Counted from the stretch's first letter, positions 16,960 through 26,160 are shown. The stretch: 41,724 nt of DNA from Actinobacillus sp. (GCA_020026055.1 JAHHRA010000019.1:1-41724), one strand, 5' to 3'. Made by a program: numbers and translations. The notes: generated by a model not told the origin, from the sequence alone.

Positions 16960-18249
16960 ATGTCATCTATCGAAACAACTCAAGGTTTAGAACGCCGAGT
17001 ACAACTTATTGTACCTGCTGAAACTGTTAAAAAAGCTGTTAGTGGAGAATTAAAACGTGTTGCAAAAAATGCAAAAATAGATGGATTCCGTAAAGGTAAA
17101 GTTCCAGCCACAATGATCGAAAAAATGTATGGTGCATCTGTACGTCAAGAAGTATTAGGTGAATTATTACAACGTACTTTCTTTGAAGAAATGATGAAAG
17201 AAAAAGTAAACTTAGCAGGTCGCCCAACATTTAATATCGATAAATTTGAAGACAATAAAGACGTTGAATTTACAGCAACTTTTGAAGTTTATCCTGAAAT
17301 TAAATTAAAAGGATTAGAAACTATCGAAGTCGAAAAACCTGTCGTTGAAATCACGGATGCAGACATTGAAAAGATGATCGGTGTACTACGAAAACAACAA
17401 GCAAATTGGAAAGAAGTTGAACGTGTCGCAAATGCTTCTGATCGTGTTACTATTGATTTCACTGGTACGATTAATGGCGAAGAGTTCCAAGGTGGAAATG
17501 CGGAAGATTTCGTTTTATTGATGGGACAAGGTCGAATGATCCCTGGTTTTGAAGAAGGTATCGTCACCCATAAGGCAGGAGAGAAATTCAATATTGACGT
17601 TACTTTTCCAGAAGATTACCAATCTGAAAACTTAAAAGGTAAGAAAGCAGTATTCGCTATCAACTTGAAAAAAGTTGAAGAAATGGAATTACCCGAATTA
17701 ACAGATGAATTTGTAGCTAAATTTGCTGCCAAAACAGTTGCTGAGCTTCGTGCTGAAGTTCTTAAAAATATGCAACGTGAATTGAATAATGCAATCAAAG
17801 GTCGCATTAAAACACAGGCATTGGAAGGTTTATTAAAAGCAAATGAAACTGATGTTCCTACATCAGCGGTGGAATTAGAAGTAGAAACATTACGTAACCA
17901 AGCAGCACAACGCTACGGTATGACAAAAGAACAAGCTACTCAATTACCATCAGAACTATTCCAAGCAGAGGCAAAACGTCGTGTCCAAATTGGCTTATTG
18001 CTTGGTACATTAATAGCAGAACATAAGCTTGTGGCTGATGAAGTTCGTGTAACTGCAATGCTCGAAGAGATAGCATCAGCATATGAAAAACCAGCAGAAG
18101 TAGTAGAGTACTATAAAAATAATGCAGAGTTAATGAATAACCTACGCAATGCTGTCTTGGAAGAGCAAGTAATCGATATGCTACTTGAAAAAGCCAAAGT
18201 AACAGAAAAAGCAATGTCATTTGATGAAATAATGGCACAAAAAGCTTAA
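16960..18249 (+). CDS. tig: Trigger factor (ribosome-associated chaperone/PPIase)
   Basis: Binds ribosomal protein L23 at the exit tunnel and holds nascent chains. 429 aa, near the family's usual length. The ribosome-binding signature GFRKGKVP is at residues 42-49. The FKBP-like peptidyl-prolyl isomerase domain is at about 150-245 (DRVTIDFTGTINGEEFQGG, MIPGFEEGI, VTFPEDY). The helical substrate-binding C-terminal domain occupies about 250-429. GAGG lies upstream of the ATG. Followed by clpP and clpX in the classic tig-clpP-clpX order, but a terminator separates it from clpP. Confidence 0.96.
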   Translation: MSSIETTQGLERRVQLIVPAETVKKAVSGELKRVAKNAKIDGFRKGKVPATMIEKMYGASVRQEVLGELLQRTFFEEMMKEKVNLAGRPTFNIDKFEDNKDVEFTATFEVYPEIKLKGLETIEVEKPVVEITDADIEKMIGVLRKQQANWKEVERVANASDRVTIDFTGTINGEEFQGGNAEDFVLLMGQGRMIPGFEEGIVTHKAGEKFNIDVTFPEDYQSENLKGKKAVFAINLKKVEEMELPELTDEFVAKFAAKTVAELRAEVLKNMQRELNNAIKGRIKTQALEGLLKANETDVPTSAVELEVETLRNQAAQRYGMTKEQATQLPSELFQAEAKRRVQIGLLLGTLIAEHKLVADEVRVTAMLEEIASAYEKPAEVVEYYKNNAELMNNLRNAVLEEQVIDMLLEKAKVTEKAMSFDEIMAQKA

Positions 18250-18272
18250 TCTACTTTGTCAAATATAAGCGG

Positions 18273-18308
18273 AAAGTGCGGTTGTTTTATGCGAAATGAC
18301 CGCATTTT
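18273..18308 (+). terminator. tig terminator made from a paired DNA uptake sequence
   Basis: AAAGTGCGGT (18273-18282) pairs with ACCGCATTTT (18299-18308) through one G-U pair, and the second arm ends in a T run. The first arm contains the exact Haemophilus uptake core AAGTGCGGT (18274-18282); the second is one base off its inverse. Inverted uptake-sequence pairs used as terminators are well known in Pasteurellaceae. Confidence 0.8.
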
Positions 18309-18344
18309 ACTATTCACTAATTCAGATATTTTAAAGAGGAAATA

Positions 18345-18944
18345 ATGAGTGTAATTCCTATGGTTGTGGAACAAACGTCTCGTGGCGAACGTTCTTATGA
18401 TATTTATTCACGTTTATTAAAAGAACGCGTTATTTTCTTAAGTGGCGAAGTGGCTGATCCAATGGCAAATTTGATTGTGGCACAATTACTCTTCTTAGAA
18501 GCAGAAGACCCCAATAAAGAAATCAGCCTCTACATTAACTCTCCTGGAGGTTCTGTCACTGCAGGTATGGCGATTTATGACACAATGCAATTTATCAAAC
18601 CTGATGTCCGTACAGTTTGTATTGGTCAAGCTTGTTCAATGGGAGCATTTTTATTGGCTGGAGGAGCAAAAGGGAAGCGTGTAGCTTTACCTAACGCTCG
18701 AGTGATGATTCACCAACCACTAGGAGGATTCCGTGGTCAAGCGAGTGATATTCAAATTCACGCTCAAGAGATTTTAAAAATTAAACAGACCTTAAACGAA
18801 CGCCTCGCTTTCCACACTGGTCAAGATATTACTACTATCGAAAAAGATACGGATCGTGATAATTTTATGTCCGCTGATGAAGCTCAAAAATATGGTTTAG
18901 TCGATGAAGTATTAGTTACACGTGATGAGCTTGCGACAAAATAA
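18345..18944 (+). CDS. clpP: ATP-dependent Clp protease proteolytic subunit ClpP
   Basis: Serine protease that forms the tetradecameric chamber into which ClpX or ClpA feeds unfolded proteins. 199 aa. The catalytic triad is visible: S98 in GQACSMGAF, H123 in MIHQPLGG, and D172 in DRDNFMS. The N-terminus is short, like the processed E. coli enzyme with little propeptide. AGAGGA precedes the ATG. clpX starts 11 nt after the stop, so the two are co-transcribed. Confidence 0.97.
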   Translation: MSVIPMVVEQTSRGERSYDIYSRLLKERVIFLSGEVADPMANLIVAQLLFLEAEDPNKEISLYINSPGGSVTAGMAIYDTMQFIKPDVRTVCIGQACSMGAFLLAGGAKGKRVALPNARVMIHQPLGGFRGQASDIQIHAQEILKIKQTLNERLAFHTGQDITTIEKDTDRDNFMSADEAQKYGLVDEVLVTRDELATK

Positions 18945-18955
18945 AAGGATAAGTG

Positions 18956-20227
18956 ATGTTTAAAAAAAATAAAATAACCTGTTCTTTCTGTGGGAAACCC
19001 GAAGCGGAAGTGACCAAACTGATTGCTGGAAAAGATGGTTACATTTGTAACGAATGTATTGATACTTGCCATACTATCCTCGTCGAGGAACGTGCAGAGA
19101 GACGTGGTGATGAATGGGAAGCTCCCACAAACAGTGATAAGAAGAGCGAACAACCTAAAGCTAAAAAATTACCTACGCCCCACGAAATTCGCCAACATTT
19201 AGATGATTATGTCATTGGTCAAGAGTATGCGAAAAAAGTACTTGCAGTTGCAGTTTACAACCACTACAAACGTTTACAGTCGCATAAAAATTTAGCCGAT
19301 GTAGAATTAGGAAAAAGTAATATTCTCCTTATTGGTCCTACTGGAAGCGGTAAAACTTTACTCGCACAAACGCTTTCTCGTATGCTAGAGGTGCCATTTG
19401 CAATGGCAGACGCAACCACTCTCACTGAAGCAGGCTATGTGGGTGATGATGTTGAAAATGTACTACAAAAACTCTTACAAAGTTGCGATTACGATACTGA
19501 AAAAGCTCAAAAAGGGATTATTTATATTGACGAAATTGACAAAATTACACGCAAATCAGAAAACCCATCGATTACACGTGATGTGTCTGGCGAAGGAGTA
19601 CAACAAGCACTATTAAAATTGATTGAAGGTACTGTTGCAAATATTCCACCACAAGGTGGACGCAAACATCCTCGTCAAGAAATGATTCAACTTGATACTT
19701 CAAATATCCTCTTTATTTGTGGCGGTGCCTTCGCAGGTTTAGATAAAATTGTAGAAAAACGTATCAACAAAGGAAGTAATGGGATAGGTTTTAATGCAGA
19801 TGTCAAAACAGAAGAAAACAAGCAATCTCTAAGTGAGTTATTCAGCCAAATTGAACCTGATGACTTGATGAAATTTGGTTTAATTCCTGAGTTTATCGGT
19901 CGTTTGCCTGTTATCGCCCCACTAAATGAACTTGATGAAGCAGCCTTGATTGCTATCCTAACAGAGCCTAAAAATGCGTTAACCAAACAATATCAAGCTC
20001 TCTTTGATTTAGAAGATGTAGCATTAGAATTTACTCAACCTGCATTAGTGGCGATGGCGAAAAAAGCATTAGCGCGCAAAACTGGAGCCCGTGGTTTACG
20101 TTCAATTATGGAAGGCTTGTTACTAGATACAATGTATGACTTGCCATCATTAGACAATTTAGCAAAAGTAACGATTGAAGAATCCTGCATTAACGAGGAT
20201 AAATTGCCTATTTTGACTTATAAGTAG
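18956..20227 (+). CDS. clpX: ClpX, ATPase subunit of ClpXP
   Basis: AAA+ unfoldase that recognises substrates (ssrA tags and others) and passes them to ClpP. From the ATG at 18956 it has 423 aa; a GTG one codon upstream is an equal alternative, and AAGGA fits either. The N-terminal zinc-binding domain has C9, C12, C31 and C34. Walker A is GPTGSGKT (127-134), the pore motif is GYVG in EAGYVGDDVE, Walker B is IIYIDEIDK, and the ClpP-docking IGF loop lies in SNGIGFNAD. lon, which follows clpX in many gammaproteobacteria, is absent here. Confidence 0.97.
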   Translation: MFKKNKITCSFCGKPEAEVTKLIAGKDGYICNECIDTCHTILVEERAERRGDEWEAPTNSDKKSEQPKAKKLPTPHEIRQHLDDYVIGQEYAKKVLAVAVYNHYKRLQSHKNLADVELGKSNILLIGPTGSGKTLLAQTLSRMLEVPFAMADATTLTEAGYVGDDVENVLQKLLQSCDYDTEKAQKGIIYIDEIDKITRKSENPSITRDVSGEGVQQALLKLIEGTVANIPPQGGRKHPRQEMIQLDTSNILFICGGAFAGLDKIVEKRINKGSNGIGFNADVKTEENKQSLSELFSQIEPDDLMKFGLIPEFIGRLPVIAPLNELDEAALIAILTEPKNALTKQYQALFDLEDVALEFTQPALVAMAKKALARKTGARGLRSIMEGLLLDTMYDLPSLDNLAKVTIEESCINEDKLPILTYK

Positions 20228-20340
20228 TCTTTCTAAATGTATTTTCACTTCTATAACAGAGCAGAAGATGCCGTATAACTGCCTTCGAAACTCAGTAATT
20301 TTTTACGGTAAAAAAGCAATTTATTTAGAAAACTGTTTTC

Positions 20341-20374
20341 GAGTTACTTTCTTATCCTTGTAAGAAAGTAACTC
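20341..20374. terminator. Strong hairpin between clpX and envC
   Basis: A perfect 14-bp inverted repeat, GAGTTACTTTCTTA (20341-20354) and its complement (20361-20374), with a 6-nt loop. It lies between convergent clpX and envC, as expected for a bidirectional transcription barrier, but neither side has a clear T run. It is unrelated to the repeat family. Confidence 0.5.
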
Positions 20375-20423
20375 ATTCAAGTGTTGAAACCTGATAACAA
20401 TTGATAAGAAAAGAAATAAAACT

Positions 20424-20465
20424 ACGCCACAAAAATCAGAAAAACTTTACTGATTTTATGAGCGT
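20424..20465. repeat. 3'-end palindromic repeat, copy 3 (after envC)
   Basis: Outer arms ACGCC/AGCGT and inner arms AAAATCAGAAAA/TTTACTGATTTT. On the minus strand it begins 6 nt after the envC stop. Same family as 11026. Confidence 0.8.
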
Positions 20466-20470
20466 AAATA

Positions 20471-21604
20471 TTATTTTTTTAAAAAACCTAATGGATCAAC
20501 ACCTTCACCATAACGTGAAATTTCAAAATAAAGTCCTGTTTGTGCTTGCCCACTTATCGTCCCCACATAAGCAATTTCTTGCCCAGTGGACACAACATCA
20601 CCTGTTTTAACAAGTAATTTTTGATTATAACCATAGAGCGTCAAATCATTTTTACCGTGTTTTAAGATAACCATTAAGCCATAACCAGATAATTTTCCCG
20701 CAAAAATGACTTGCCCAGTATAAATTGCACGTACTGGTGCATTTTGACTTGCACTGAGCACCATTCCACGCCAACGAAGTTCACCTAATTGGTGAGATCC
20801 AAATTGGTGTAAAATCCCTAAACTTTTTACAGGATAAGCATATTGATGATGTGGTAGCCCTAATCCTTTTTGTGCACTGGCTAACAATGCTTTTTGCTGA
20901 GCTTGTAAAACTTGAGCCGCAGCACGTTTTTCAGCTTCAGCAATCTTAGCTCGTAATGCTCGTTCATTCTCTTGTAATTGAGCAAGCTTTTGACGTTCTT
21001 TGATAAGTTGTTGCTGTAAATTTGAAAGGCTTTGCAAATAATTTTTTTCTATTATTTTCTTTTGTGCTAACACTTTTTGTAATTCTTCTTTTTGTTGATG
21101 AATCGCATTAGTTTGCACTAAAAGTTGCTGTTGTTGATTAAGCAAAAGATGTTGAGTTTCATCAAGAGATTTCAATAACTTTGCTTTCTTTTGCAACAAG
21201 TAACTAAAATGATTTTTCAAAACTGTCGTGTGTTTGTCTCCACCTGCAAATATTTTTTCTAAAAAGCCAGGAGTCAATTTTGCTTTATAGAGAACGATAC
21301 TAATTTCGTGTAATTCTGCTTTTTGTTGTTCAAAATCCTGTGTCAGTTTTTGCTGTTTTTTTTGTAGTTCTTTTTGTTTTTTTTCATTTTTTTGTAATGA
21401 CTCCGAGATCTCTTGGAGTTGCAGATCTAATGCTTTTAGTGCATCTTGAAAATCTAACACCTCTTGCTGTAAACTATTTTTTGCTTGCTCTTGAGTACGC
21501 ACTTTATTTTGTTGCTGTACAATTTGTGTCTGTAAACTACTTAGTTCTGTAGCATGTGATGCGACACCAAAACACAACACCCACCATAAATAACTTTTTT
21601 TCAT
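20471..21604 (-). CDS. envC: Murein hydrolase activator EnvC (degenerate LytM protein)
   Basis: Periplasmic protein that switches on cell-wall amidases during septum splitting when FtsEX signals. 377 aa. It has a signal peptide (about 1-18, MKKSYLWWVLCFGVASHA) and a long coiled coil (about 20-235, rich in Gln, Lys, Glu). A C-terminal M23/LytM-like domain covers about 250-377. The zinc ligands of active M23 enzymes (HxxxD and HxH) are missing: the matching places read LRWRGMVLS and GLYFEISRYG. This is expected for EnvC, which activates rather than cuts. Its partners ftsE and ftsX lie about 3 kb away on the same strand. Confidence 0.9.
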   Translation of the reverse strand: MKKSYLWWVLCFGVASHATELSSLQTQIVQQQNKVRTQEQAKNSLQQEVLDFQDALKALDLQLQEISESLQKNEKKQKELQKKQQKLTQDFEQQKAELHEISIVLYKAKLTPGFLEKIFAGGDKHTTVLKNHFSYLLQKKAKLLKSLDETQHLLLNQQQQLLVQTNAIHQQKEELQKVLAQKKIIEKNYLQSLSNLQQQLIKERQKLAQLQENERALRAKIAEAEKRAAAQVLQAQQKALLASAQKGLGLPHHQYAYPVKSLGILHQFGSHQLGELRWRGMVLSASQNAPVRAIYTGQVIFAGKLSGYGLMVILKHGKNDLTLYGYNQKLLVKTGDVVSTGQEIAYVGTISGQAQTGLYFEISRYGEGVDPLGFLKK

Positions 21605-21721
21605 TTTTTCCCTTTTATTTAAAATTCACTATCTTTATTTTATGAAACAAATCTCTTTTTTATCATCACTCATTTAGATAAATTTTTCTTTGTTGGGGCA
21701 TATCTATTGCTTTTTTTTCGC

Positions 21722-21727
21722 TATAAT
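21722..21727 (+). promoter_or_regulatory. gpmA -10 box
   Basis: A perfect TATAAT about 40 nt upstream of the gpmA ATG. No convincing -35 box is found at normal spacing, so activator help is possible. Confidence 0.45.
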
Positions 21728-21767
21728 AATGTGCAGTTTATCATTAACTTTCATTAAGGAGTCCATT

Positions 21768-22451
21768 ATGGAACTAGTTTTTATTCGCCACGGTTTTAGT
21801 GAATGGAATGCAAAAAATTTATTTACTGGCTGGCGTGATGTAAATTTAACAGAACGAGGCATTGAAGAAGCCAAAGCAGCAGGTAAAAAATTACAGGAAG
21901 CAGGCTATGAGTTTGATATTGCTTTCACCTCTGTTCTCACTCGTGCAATTAAAACTTGTAATATCGTTTTAGAAGAATCCCACCAACTCTGGATTCCACA
22001 AATTAAATCTTGGCGCTTAAATGAACGCCATTATGGTGCATTACAAGGTTTAGATAAAAAAGCTACGGCAGAAAAATACGGTGAAGATCAGGTGCATATT
22101 TGGCGCCGTTCTTATGACACTCTACCGCCATTACTTGATCCTCAAGATCCAAATTCTGCACATAACGACCGTCGCTATGCTCGCCTTTCTCCAGATGTTA
22201 TTCCTAGTGGCGAAAACTTGAAAGTGACTTTAGAGCGTGTATTACCATTCTGGGAAGATCAGATTGCACCAGCTCTTTTAGATAAAAAACGTGTTCTAGT
22301 TGTAGCTCACGGTAACTCTTTACGTGCTTTAGCAAAACATATCATCGGCATTTCTGATGCTGATATTATGGACTTTGAAATTCCTACTGGACAGCCGCTT
22401 GTTTTGCAACTTGATGATAACTTAAATTTCTTAAATAAATTCTATTTATAA
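21768..22451 (+). CDS. gpmA: 2,3-bisphosphoglycerate-dependent phosphoglycerate mutase
   Basis: Glycolytic and gluconeogenic enzyme that interconverts 3- and 2-phosphoglycerate. From the ATG at 21768, with TAAGGAG upstream, it has 227 aa. The phosphohistidine is H8 in LVFIRHGFSEWN. Other active-site blocks are RLNERHYGALQGLDK and VVAHGNSLRAL. The family usually begins at MELVFIRHG, so a longer TTG start at 21690 is rejected. It is a single-gene unit with a strong terminator. Confidence 0.96.
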   Translation: MELVFIRHGFSEWNAKNLFTGWRDVNLTERGIEEAKAAGKKLQEAGYEFDIAFTSVLTRAIKTCNIVLEESHQLWIPQIKSWRLNERHYGALQGLDKKATAEKYGEDQVHIWRRSYDTLPPLLDPQDPNSAHNDRRYARLSPDVIPSGENLKVTLERVLPFWEDQIAPALLDKKRVLVVAHGNSLRALAKHIIGISDADIMDFEIPTGQPLVLQLDDNLNFLNKFYL

Positions 22452-22461
22452 TTCTCATCAT

Positions 22462-22498
22462 AAAATCCTCTGTTATAAAAACAGAGGATTTTTATTTT
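22462..22498. terminator. Bidirectional intrinsic terminator between gpmA and mlaA
   Basis: AAAATCCTCTGT pairs with ACAGAGGATTTT across a 7-nt loop, followed by TTTTTATTTT. The A-rich left side provides a T run for the minus-strand mlaA transcript, so it can serve both convergent genes. Confidence 0.88.
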
Positions 22499-22501
22499 CT
22501 A

Positions 22502-23272
22502 CTAACTATCAATTTCATCAAGCTCAGATTGCGATAATTTCAACTCTATTTTTGGAGTTGCTTTATCACCATTCATTCGATAATCAAGATGTTGGAAATA
22601 GGCTTCTCGGAACATAATGTAAGGATCTTGAGATTTCCTCAGAAGTGCTTCTTTTCCTAAAAATTCAGCACGTTTATTTAAGTTTTGAATTAAAAATTTT
22701 GACAGACTAATCGGCCAAGCTAAGTAAGTAGCTGGGGAATAAGCCATATCAACAATTTTACCCAAATCTTGGCGAGGCGTAGCAGCTCCATAAGCTGGAA
22801 CCATAACATAAACCCCCGTATCAACGCCATAACTGGCAAGTGTATCACCAAATTCACGTTGGTCATTAGGTTGAAGTTTTAAGCTTGGGATCCTATCTGC
22901 CCAATTAAAGATGCCACCAAGACCTAAAATGCTATTGAGCCAAAAACGCGTAAAATGCACACCAGCTTTTTGAGGCTCCCAAACTAACAATGAATTGATA
23001 AAACTCACAGGTTCATCTAAATTATTGACGACGTTAGTAATACTTGCTCGTAACGGTATTGGAACATATTCTTTCCAACTTTTGGCAACAGGTTTTAATA
23101 TGTAAGGGTCAAGATAGTTGTAGTTGACATGCCACATCGCACGGTTGAATCCCTCAAGTGGGTCTTGACGCTCGCCTGTTTTTGGATCCAACGTTGAACA
23201 ACTGGTCATTAAACATATGCTCACTAATATAGCATTCAGTTTGCTAGTCCGTTTAAATATACATTTTTTCAT
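22502..23272 (-). CDS. mlaA: Outer-membrane lipoprotein MlaA (VacJ)
   Basis: Outer-membrane component of the Mla system that removes misplaced phospholipids from the outer leaflet. 256 aa. A type II signal peptide has lipobox Cys C25 (LMTSC). The family blocks DPLEGFNRAMWHVNY, RLQDLGK-like PRQDLGKIVDMAYSP and QREFGDTLASYGV are clear. It is the last gene of a ftsE-ftsX-asd-mlaA minus-strand group, 25 nt after asd. The mlaBCDEF genes are not in the window. Confidence 0.92.
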   Translation of the reverse strand: MKKCIFKRTSKLNAILVSICLMTSCSTLDPKTGERQDPLEGFNRAMWHVNYNYLDPYILKPVAKSWKEYVPIPLRASITNVVNNLDEPVSFINSLLVWEPQKAGVHFTRFWLNSILGLGGIFNWADRIPSLKLQPNDQREFGDTLASYGVDTGVYVMVPAYGAATPRQDLGKIVDMAYSPATYLAWPISLSKFLIQNLNKRAEFLGKEALLRKSQDPYIMFREAYFQHLDYRMNGDKATPKIELKLSQSELDEIDS

Positions 23273-23297
23273 CTCATATTCCTTTTAAATGCTACAT

Positions 23298-24461
23298 TCA
23301 GGTTAAAGTTGCTAATTGCATAAGAATACGACGGACAGGCTCTGCCGCACCCCATAACAACTGATCACCGACTGTAAAAGCACCGAGATAGTTATCTCCC
23401 ATTGCTAATTTTCGCAAACGTCCTATAGCAATGTCTAGTGTCCCTGTTACTGCAGCTGGTGTTAAATGAGCTAATGTTTCTTCCCGTTTATTCGGAATAA
23501 CTTTTACCCAAGAATTATGCTGACTTAAAAGTTTTTCAATTTGTTCAAGTGAAATATTTTCTTTTAATTTAATAGTAAAAGCTTGACTATGACAACGTAA
23601 AGCCCCTATCCGCACACAATATCCATCCACAGCAATACGATTATCTTCATGACCAAGAATTTTATTAGTTTCAACCATCCCTTTCCATTCTTCTCGAGTT
23701 TGTCCATTTGACATTGCCTTATCAATCCAAGGAATCAAACTTCCTGCCAGAGGAACACCAAAGTGTGTAGAAGGAAAATCCGAAGCATGCATCGTTGCCG
23801 TCACTTGCTTTTCAATCGTTAAAATTTCACTCGCAGGATCCATGAGTTCGTGATTAACAACTTTTTCTAAAGCGCCCATCTGCTGTAATAATTCACGCAT
23901 ATTCTTTGCACCAGCTCCTGATGCAGCTTGATAAGTTGCTACCGACACCCATTCCACTAAATCATTAGCAAAAAGACCTCCCAGTGCCATCAACATTAAA
24001 CTCACTGTGCAATTTCCACCGACAAATGTCTTTATCCCTTGAGTGATCGCTTGATTAATTACTTCTTGATTAACAGGATCAAGTACAATCACTGCATCTT
24101 TTTCCATTCGTAAAGCCGAAGAAGCATCTATCCAATAACCTTTCCAACCAAGTGTTTTGAGTTTCGGGTAAATATCGTGAGTATAGTCACCACCTTGGCA
24201 AGTGACAATAATATCTATTTGACTAAGTAGATTTAAGTCATAAGCATCTTGCAAATCACGCCCATAAATTTGAGAAAATTTTTCCAAATTTGCTGGCGTG
24301 ATTGAAATTTGAGAACTCGTAAAAGCAGGTGCTTTTTGTCCGACTTGTGAAGTGGTGAAAAAAATCGGAATAAGTCTGTTAAAGTCGGCTTCTTGCCGCA
24401 TTCGTTCCATCAAAACCGATCCAACCATCCCTCGCCAGCCAATAAACCCAACTTTTTTCAT
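23298..24461 (-). CDS. asd: Aspartate-semialdehyde dehydrogenase
   Basis: Makes aspartate semialdehyde for lysine, diaminopimelate, threonine and methionine synthesis. 387 aa. The NADP site begins GFIGWRGMVGSVL, the catalytic cysteine is C151 in GGNCTVSLML, and the substrate-binding R284 and base H291 are in VRIGALRCHSQAF. Compared with my recollection of E. coli Asd (367 aa), residues about 50-68 hold roughly 16 extra amino acids before LQDAYDL. The start follows AGGAAAT. It sits 16 nt after ftsX, a link between cell-wall precursor supply and division. Confidence 0.95.
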   Translation of the reverse strand: MKKVGFIGWRGMVGSVLMERMRQEADFNRLIPIFFTTSQVGQKAPAFTSSQISITPANLEKFSQIYGRDLQDAYDLNLLSQIDIIVTCQGGDYTHDIYPKLKTLGWKGYWIDASSALRMEKDAVIVLDPVNQEVINQAITQGIKTFVGGNCTVSLMLMALGGLFANDLVEWVSVATYQAASGAGAKNMRELLQQMGALEKVVNHELMDPASEILTIEKQVTATMHASDFPSTHFGVPLAGSLIPWIDKAMSNGQTREEWKGMVETNKILGHEDNRIAVDGYCVRIGALRCHSQAFTIKLKENISLEQIEKLLSQHNSWVKVIPNKREETLAHLTPAAVTGTLDIAIGRLRKLAMGDNYLGAFTVGDQLLWGAAEPVRRILMQLATLT

Positions 24462-24477
24462 TTTTATTTCCTCTTTC

Positions 24478-25401
24478 TTAATTATCGCGTTCTAATTGTC
24501 TGATATAACGTAATGTTGAAAAATTTGCACTCAAATAACCCAACAAGCCGCTTATTAATACAAAGATAGTTACATCACTTAATGTTAAGTTTACTAATTG
24601 AAAATGCTGATGAAATAGTGTGGAAATGGCAGTGACATCTTTTGAAAACTCACGCAATAAAAAGAAACTTAATAAACACCCTAAAAAACTACCAAGTACG
24701 ACAAATAGTACTCCCTTATACAAGAAAGGACGCACAATAAAACCCTTCGTCGCACCTAAAACTTGCATCACTTCAATTTGTTTTTTATGACTATAAACTT
24801 CCGCTCGGATGCTACTTGCAACAATAATTACTACAGTAATAAACATTAATAATGTACAAAACATAGCTATTTTAGCAAAAAGTGATGATAGAGCAGAAAT
24901 TTTTTGTAAAAAAGCTTTATCAAACTGTACTTGTTCAACGCCATTTAGCTTACTAAACTGTTCACTTAATAATTGAGCTTCATTAAAACTCGAGTGATCT
25001 TTTTTTAATTGTACAACTATCGCCGTAGGTAATTGGCTATCTGAAAACCATTTTATTGCCTCTTCAATCCCTTCTTGCTCAAGGCTTTCTAAGCTCATCC
25101 TAGGGGAAAGATAAAAAGCTTTCTCAACACTGGGTTGTGATTTTAATTTATTCACCAACCCCGTTTTCTCCTGCTCAGTTATTTCTTTCTTCAAAAATAA
25201 TGTCATTTCCCCACGAATTGGAAACTGTTGTTCAAGCTGTTGCGTATTTTTCCATAAGAGATAACTTAAATTTGGTAAAGTAAAAGTGATGCCAATCACA
25301 ATAATGAGAAATAGATTAGCACATTTTGCATGCCATAATTCAAGACAGGCTTGTCGCAAAGCATAATGCCGCTGGCTCCCATAGAAAAAGATATTTGACA
25401 T
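24478..25401 (-). CDS. ftsX: Cell division protein FtsX
   Basis: Permease-like partner of FtsE that transmits ATP-driven signals to EnvC across the inner membrane. 307 aa. The four membrane segments lie at about 32-51, 178-200, 230-250 and 274-295. The long periplasmic domain between the first two (about 52-175, with LKKEITEQEK and VEQVQFDKAFLQKI) is the EnvC contact region in E. coli. FtsE is 9 nt upstream. rpoH, which follows ftsX in E. coli, is replaced here by asd. Confidence 0.92.
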   Translation of the reverse strand: MSNIFFYGSQRHYALRQACLELWHAKCANLFLIIVIGITFTLPNLSYLLWKNTQQLEQQFPIRGEMTLFLKKEITEQEKTGLVNKLKSQPSVEKAFYLSPRMSLESLEQEGIEEAIKWFSDSQLPTAIVVQLKKDHSSFNEAQLLSEQFSKLNGVEQVQFDKAFLQKISALSSLFAKIAMFCTLLMFITVVIIVASSIRAEVYSHKKQIEVMQVLGATKGFIVRPFLYKGVLFVVLGSFLGCLLSFFLLREFSKDVTAISTLFHQHFQLVNLTLSDVTIFVLISGLLGYLSANFSTLRYIRQLERDN

Positions 25402-25410
25402 AATTTTTCC

Positions 25411-26061
25411 TCAGATAAGATGTCCTTGATTTAAATGGATACAACGGAAAGGTCGTTGTTTTAATACTTCAAGATTATGCGTTGCAATTAATACTGTCAT
25501 TCCTGTCTGATTAAGCTGAGCAAATAAATTAAAAATTTCACTTGATAGTCTATGGTCCAAATTTCCCGTAGGTTCATCAGCAAGCAATATCTTTGGACAA
25601 TGCACTATCGCTCGAGCGATGTCTACACGCTGACGCTCCCCACCAGACAAAGCACGAGGATAATAATGCCCATAACCTTTAAGTCCAACTTTTTCTAATG
25701 CTAACTGTGCGTGATATCGTGCTTCTTTTATAGACATTCCAACAATGATGAGTGGTAACTCTACATTTTCTAGTACAGTTTTATGTAAAAGTAAATTATC
25801 TTCTTGATGTACCATTCCAATCTGACGGCGTAAAAATGGCATTTCTCTTGCAGGTAATCTTGTAATATCGTGATTATCAAAAAAAATCCGTCCTCCATTT
25901 GCACGTTCCAAACCCATAATTAACTTTAATAAAGTTGTTTTTCCTGCACCAGAATGACCAATGAGATAAGTCAAGCTATTTTGAGGAAGAAAAATATTAA
26001 TTCCTTGCAATGCATTCTTTTTGCCTGAGTAAACTTTGCTAACTTCTTCAAAACGAATCAT
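25411..26061 (-). CDS. ftsE: Cell division ATP-binding protein FtsE
   Basis: ABC ATPase of the FtsEX complex at the septum. 216 aa, normal length. Walker A is GHSGAGKT (35-42), the signature is LSGGE (138-142), Walker B is LLADEP with E163, and the H-loop is H195 in IATHN; all are intact. It is first in its minus-strand unit. The usual upstream neighbour ftsY is absent, and a divergent acrR gene lies there instead. A TATAAT on the minus strand (26099-26094) is a candidate -10 box. Confidence 0.94.
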   Translation of the reverse strand: MIRFEEVSKVYSGKKNALQGINIFLPQNSLTYLIGHSGAGKTTLLKLIMGLERANGGRIFFDNHDITRLPAREMPFLRRQIGMVHQEDNLLLHKTVLENVELPLIIVGMSIKEARYHAQLALEKVGLKGYGHYYPRALSGGERQRVDIARAIVHCPKILLADEPTGNLDHRLSSEIFNLFAQLNQTGMTVLIATHNLEVLKQRPFRCIHLNQGHLI

Positions 26062-26133
26062 AATTTATTTGCCTTTATCACATTTAGTCTGTGATTATAA
26101 GAGATTTTATAGATAAAAGCATTTTCTCTCCTT

Positions 26134-26160
26134 TAAGTTAGCCGTATTTTTTCTAACTTA
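26134..26160. repeat. Inverted repeat in the ftsE-acrR gap
   Basis: TAAGTTAG (26134-26141) and CTAACTTA (26153-26160) are perfect 8-bp arms with an 11-nt A+T-rich spacer, upstream of the ftsE -10 box. It could be a regulator site or a small hairpin; I do not recognise it. Confidence 0.35.
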
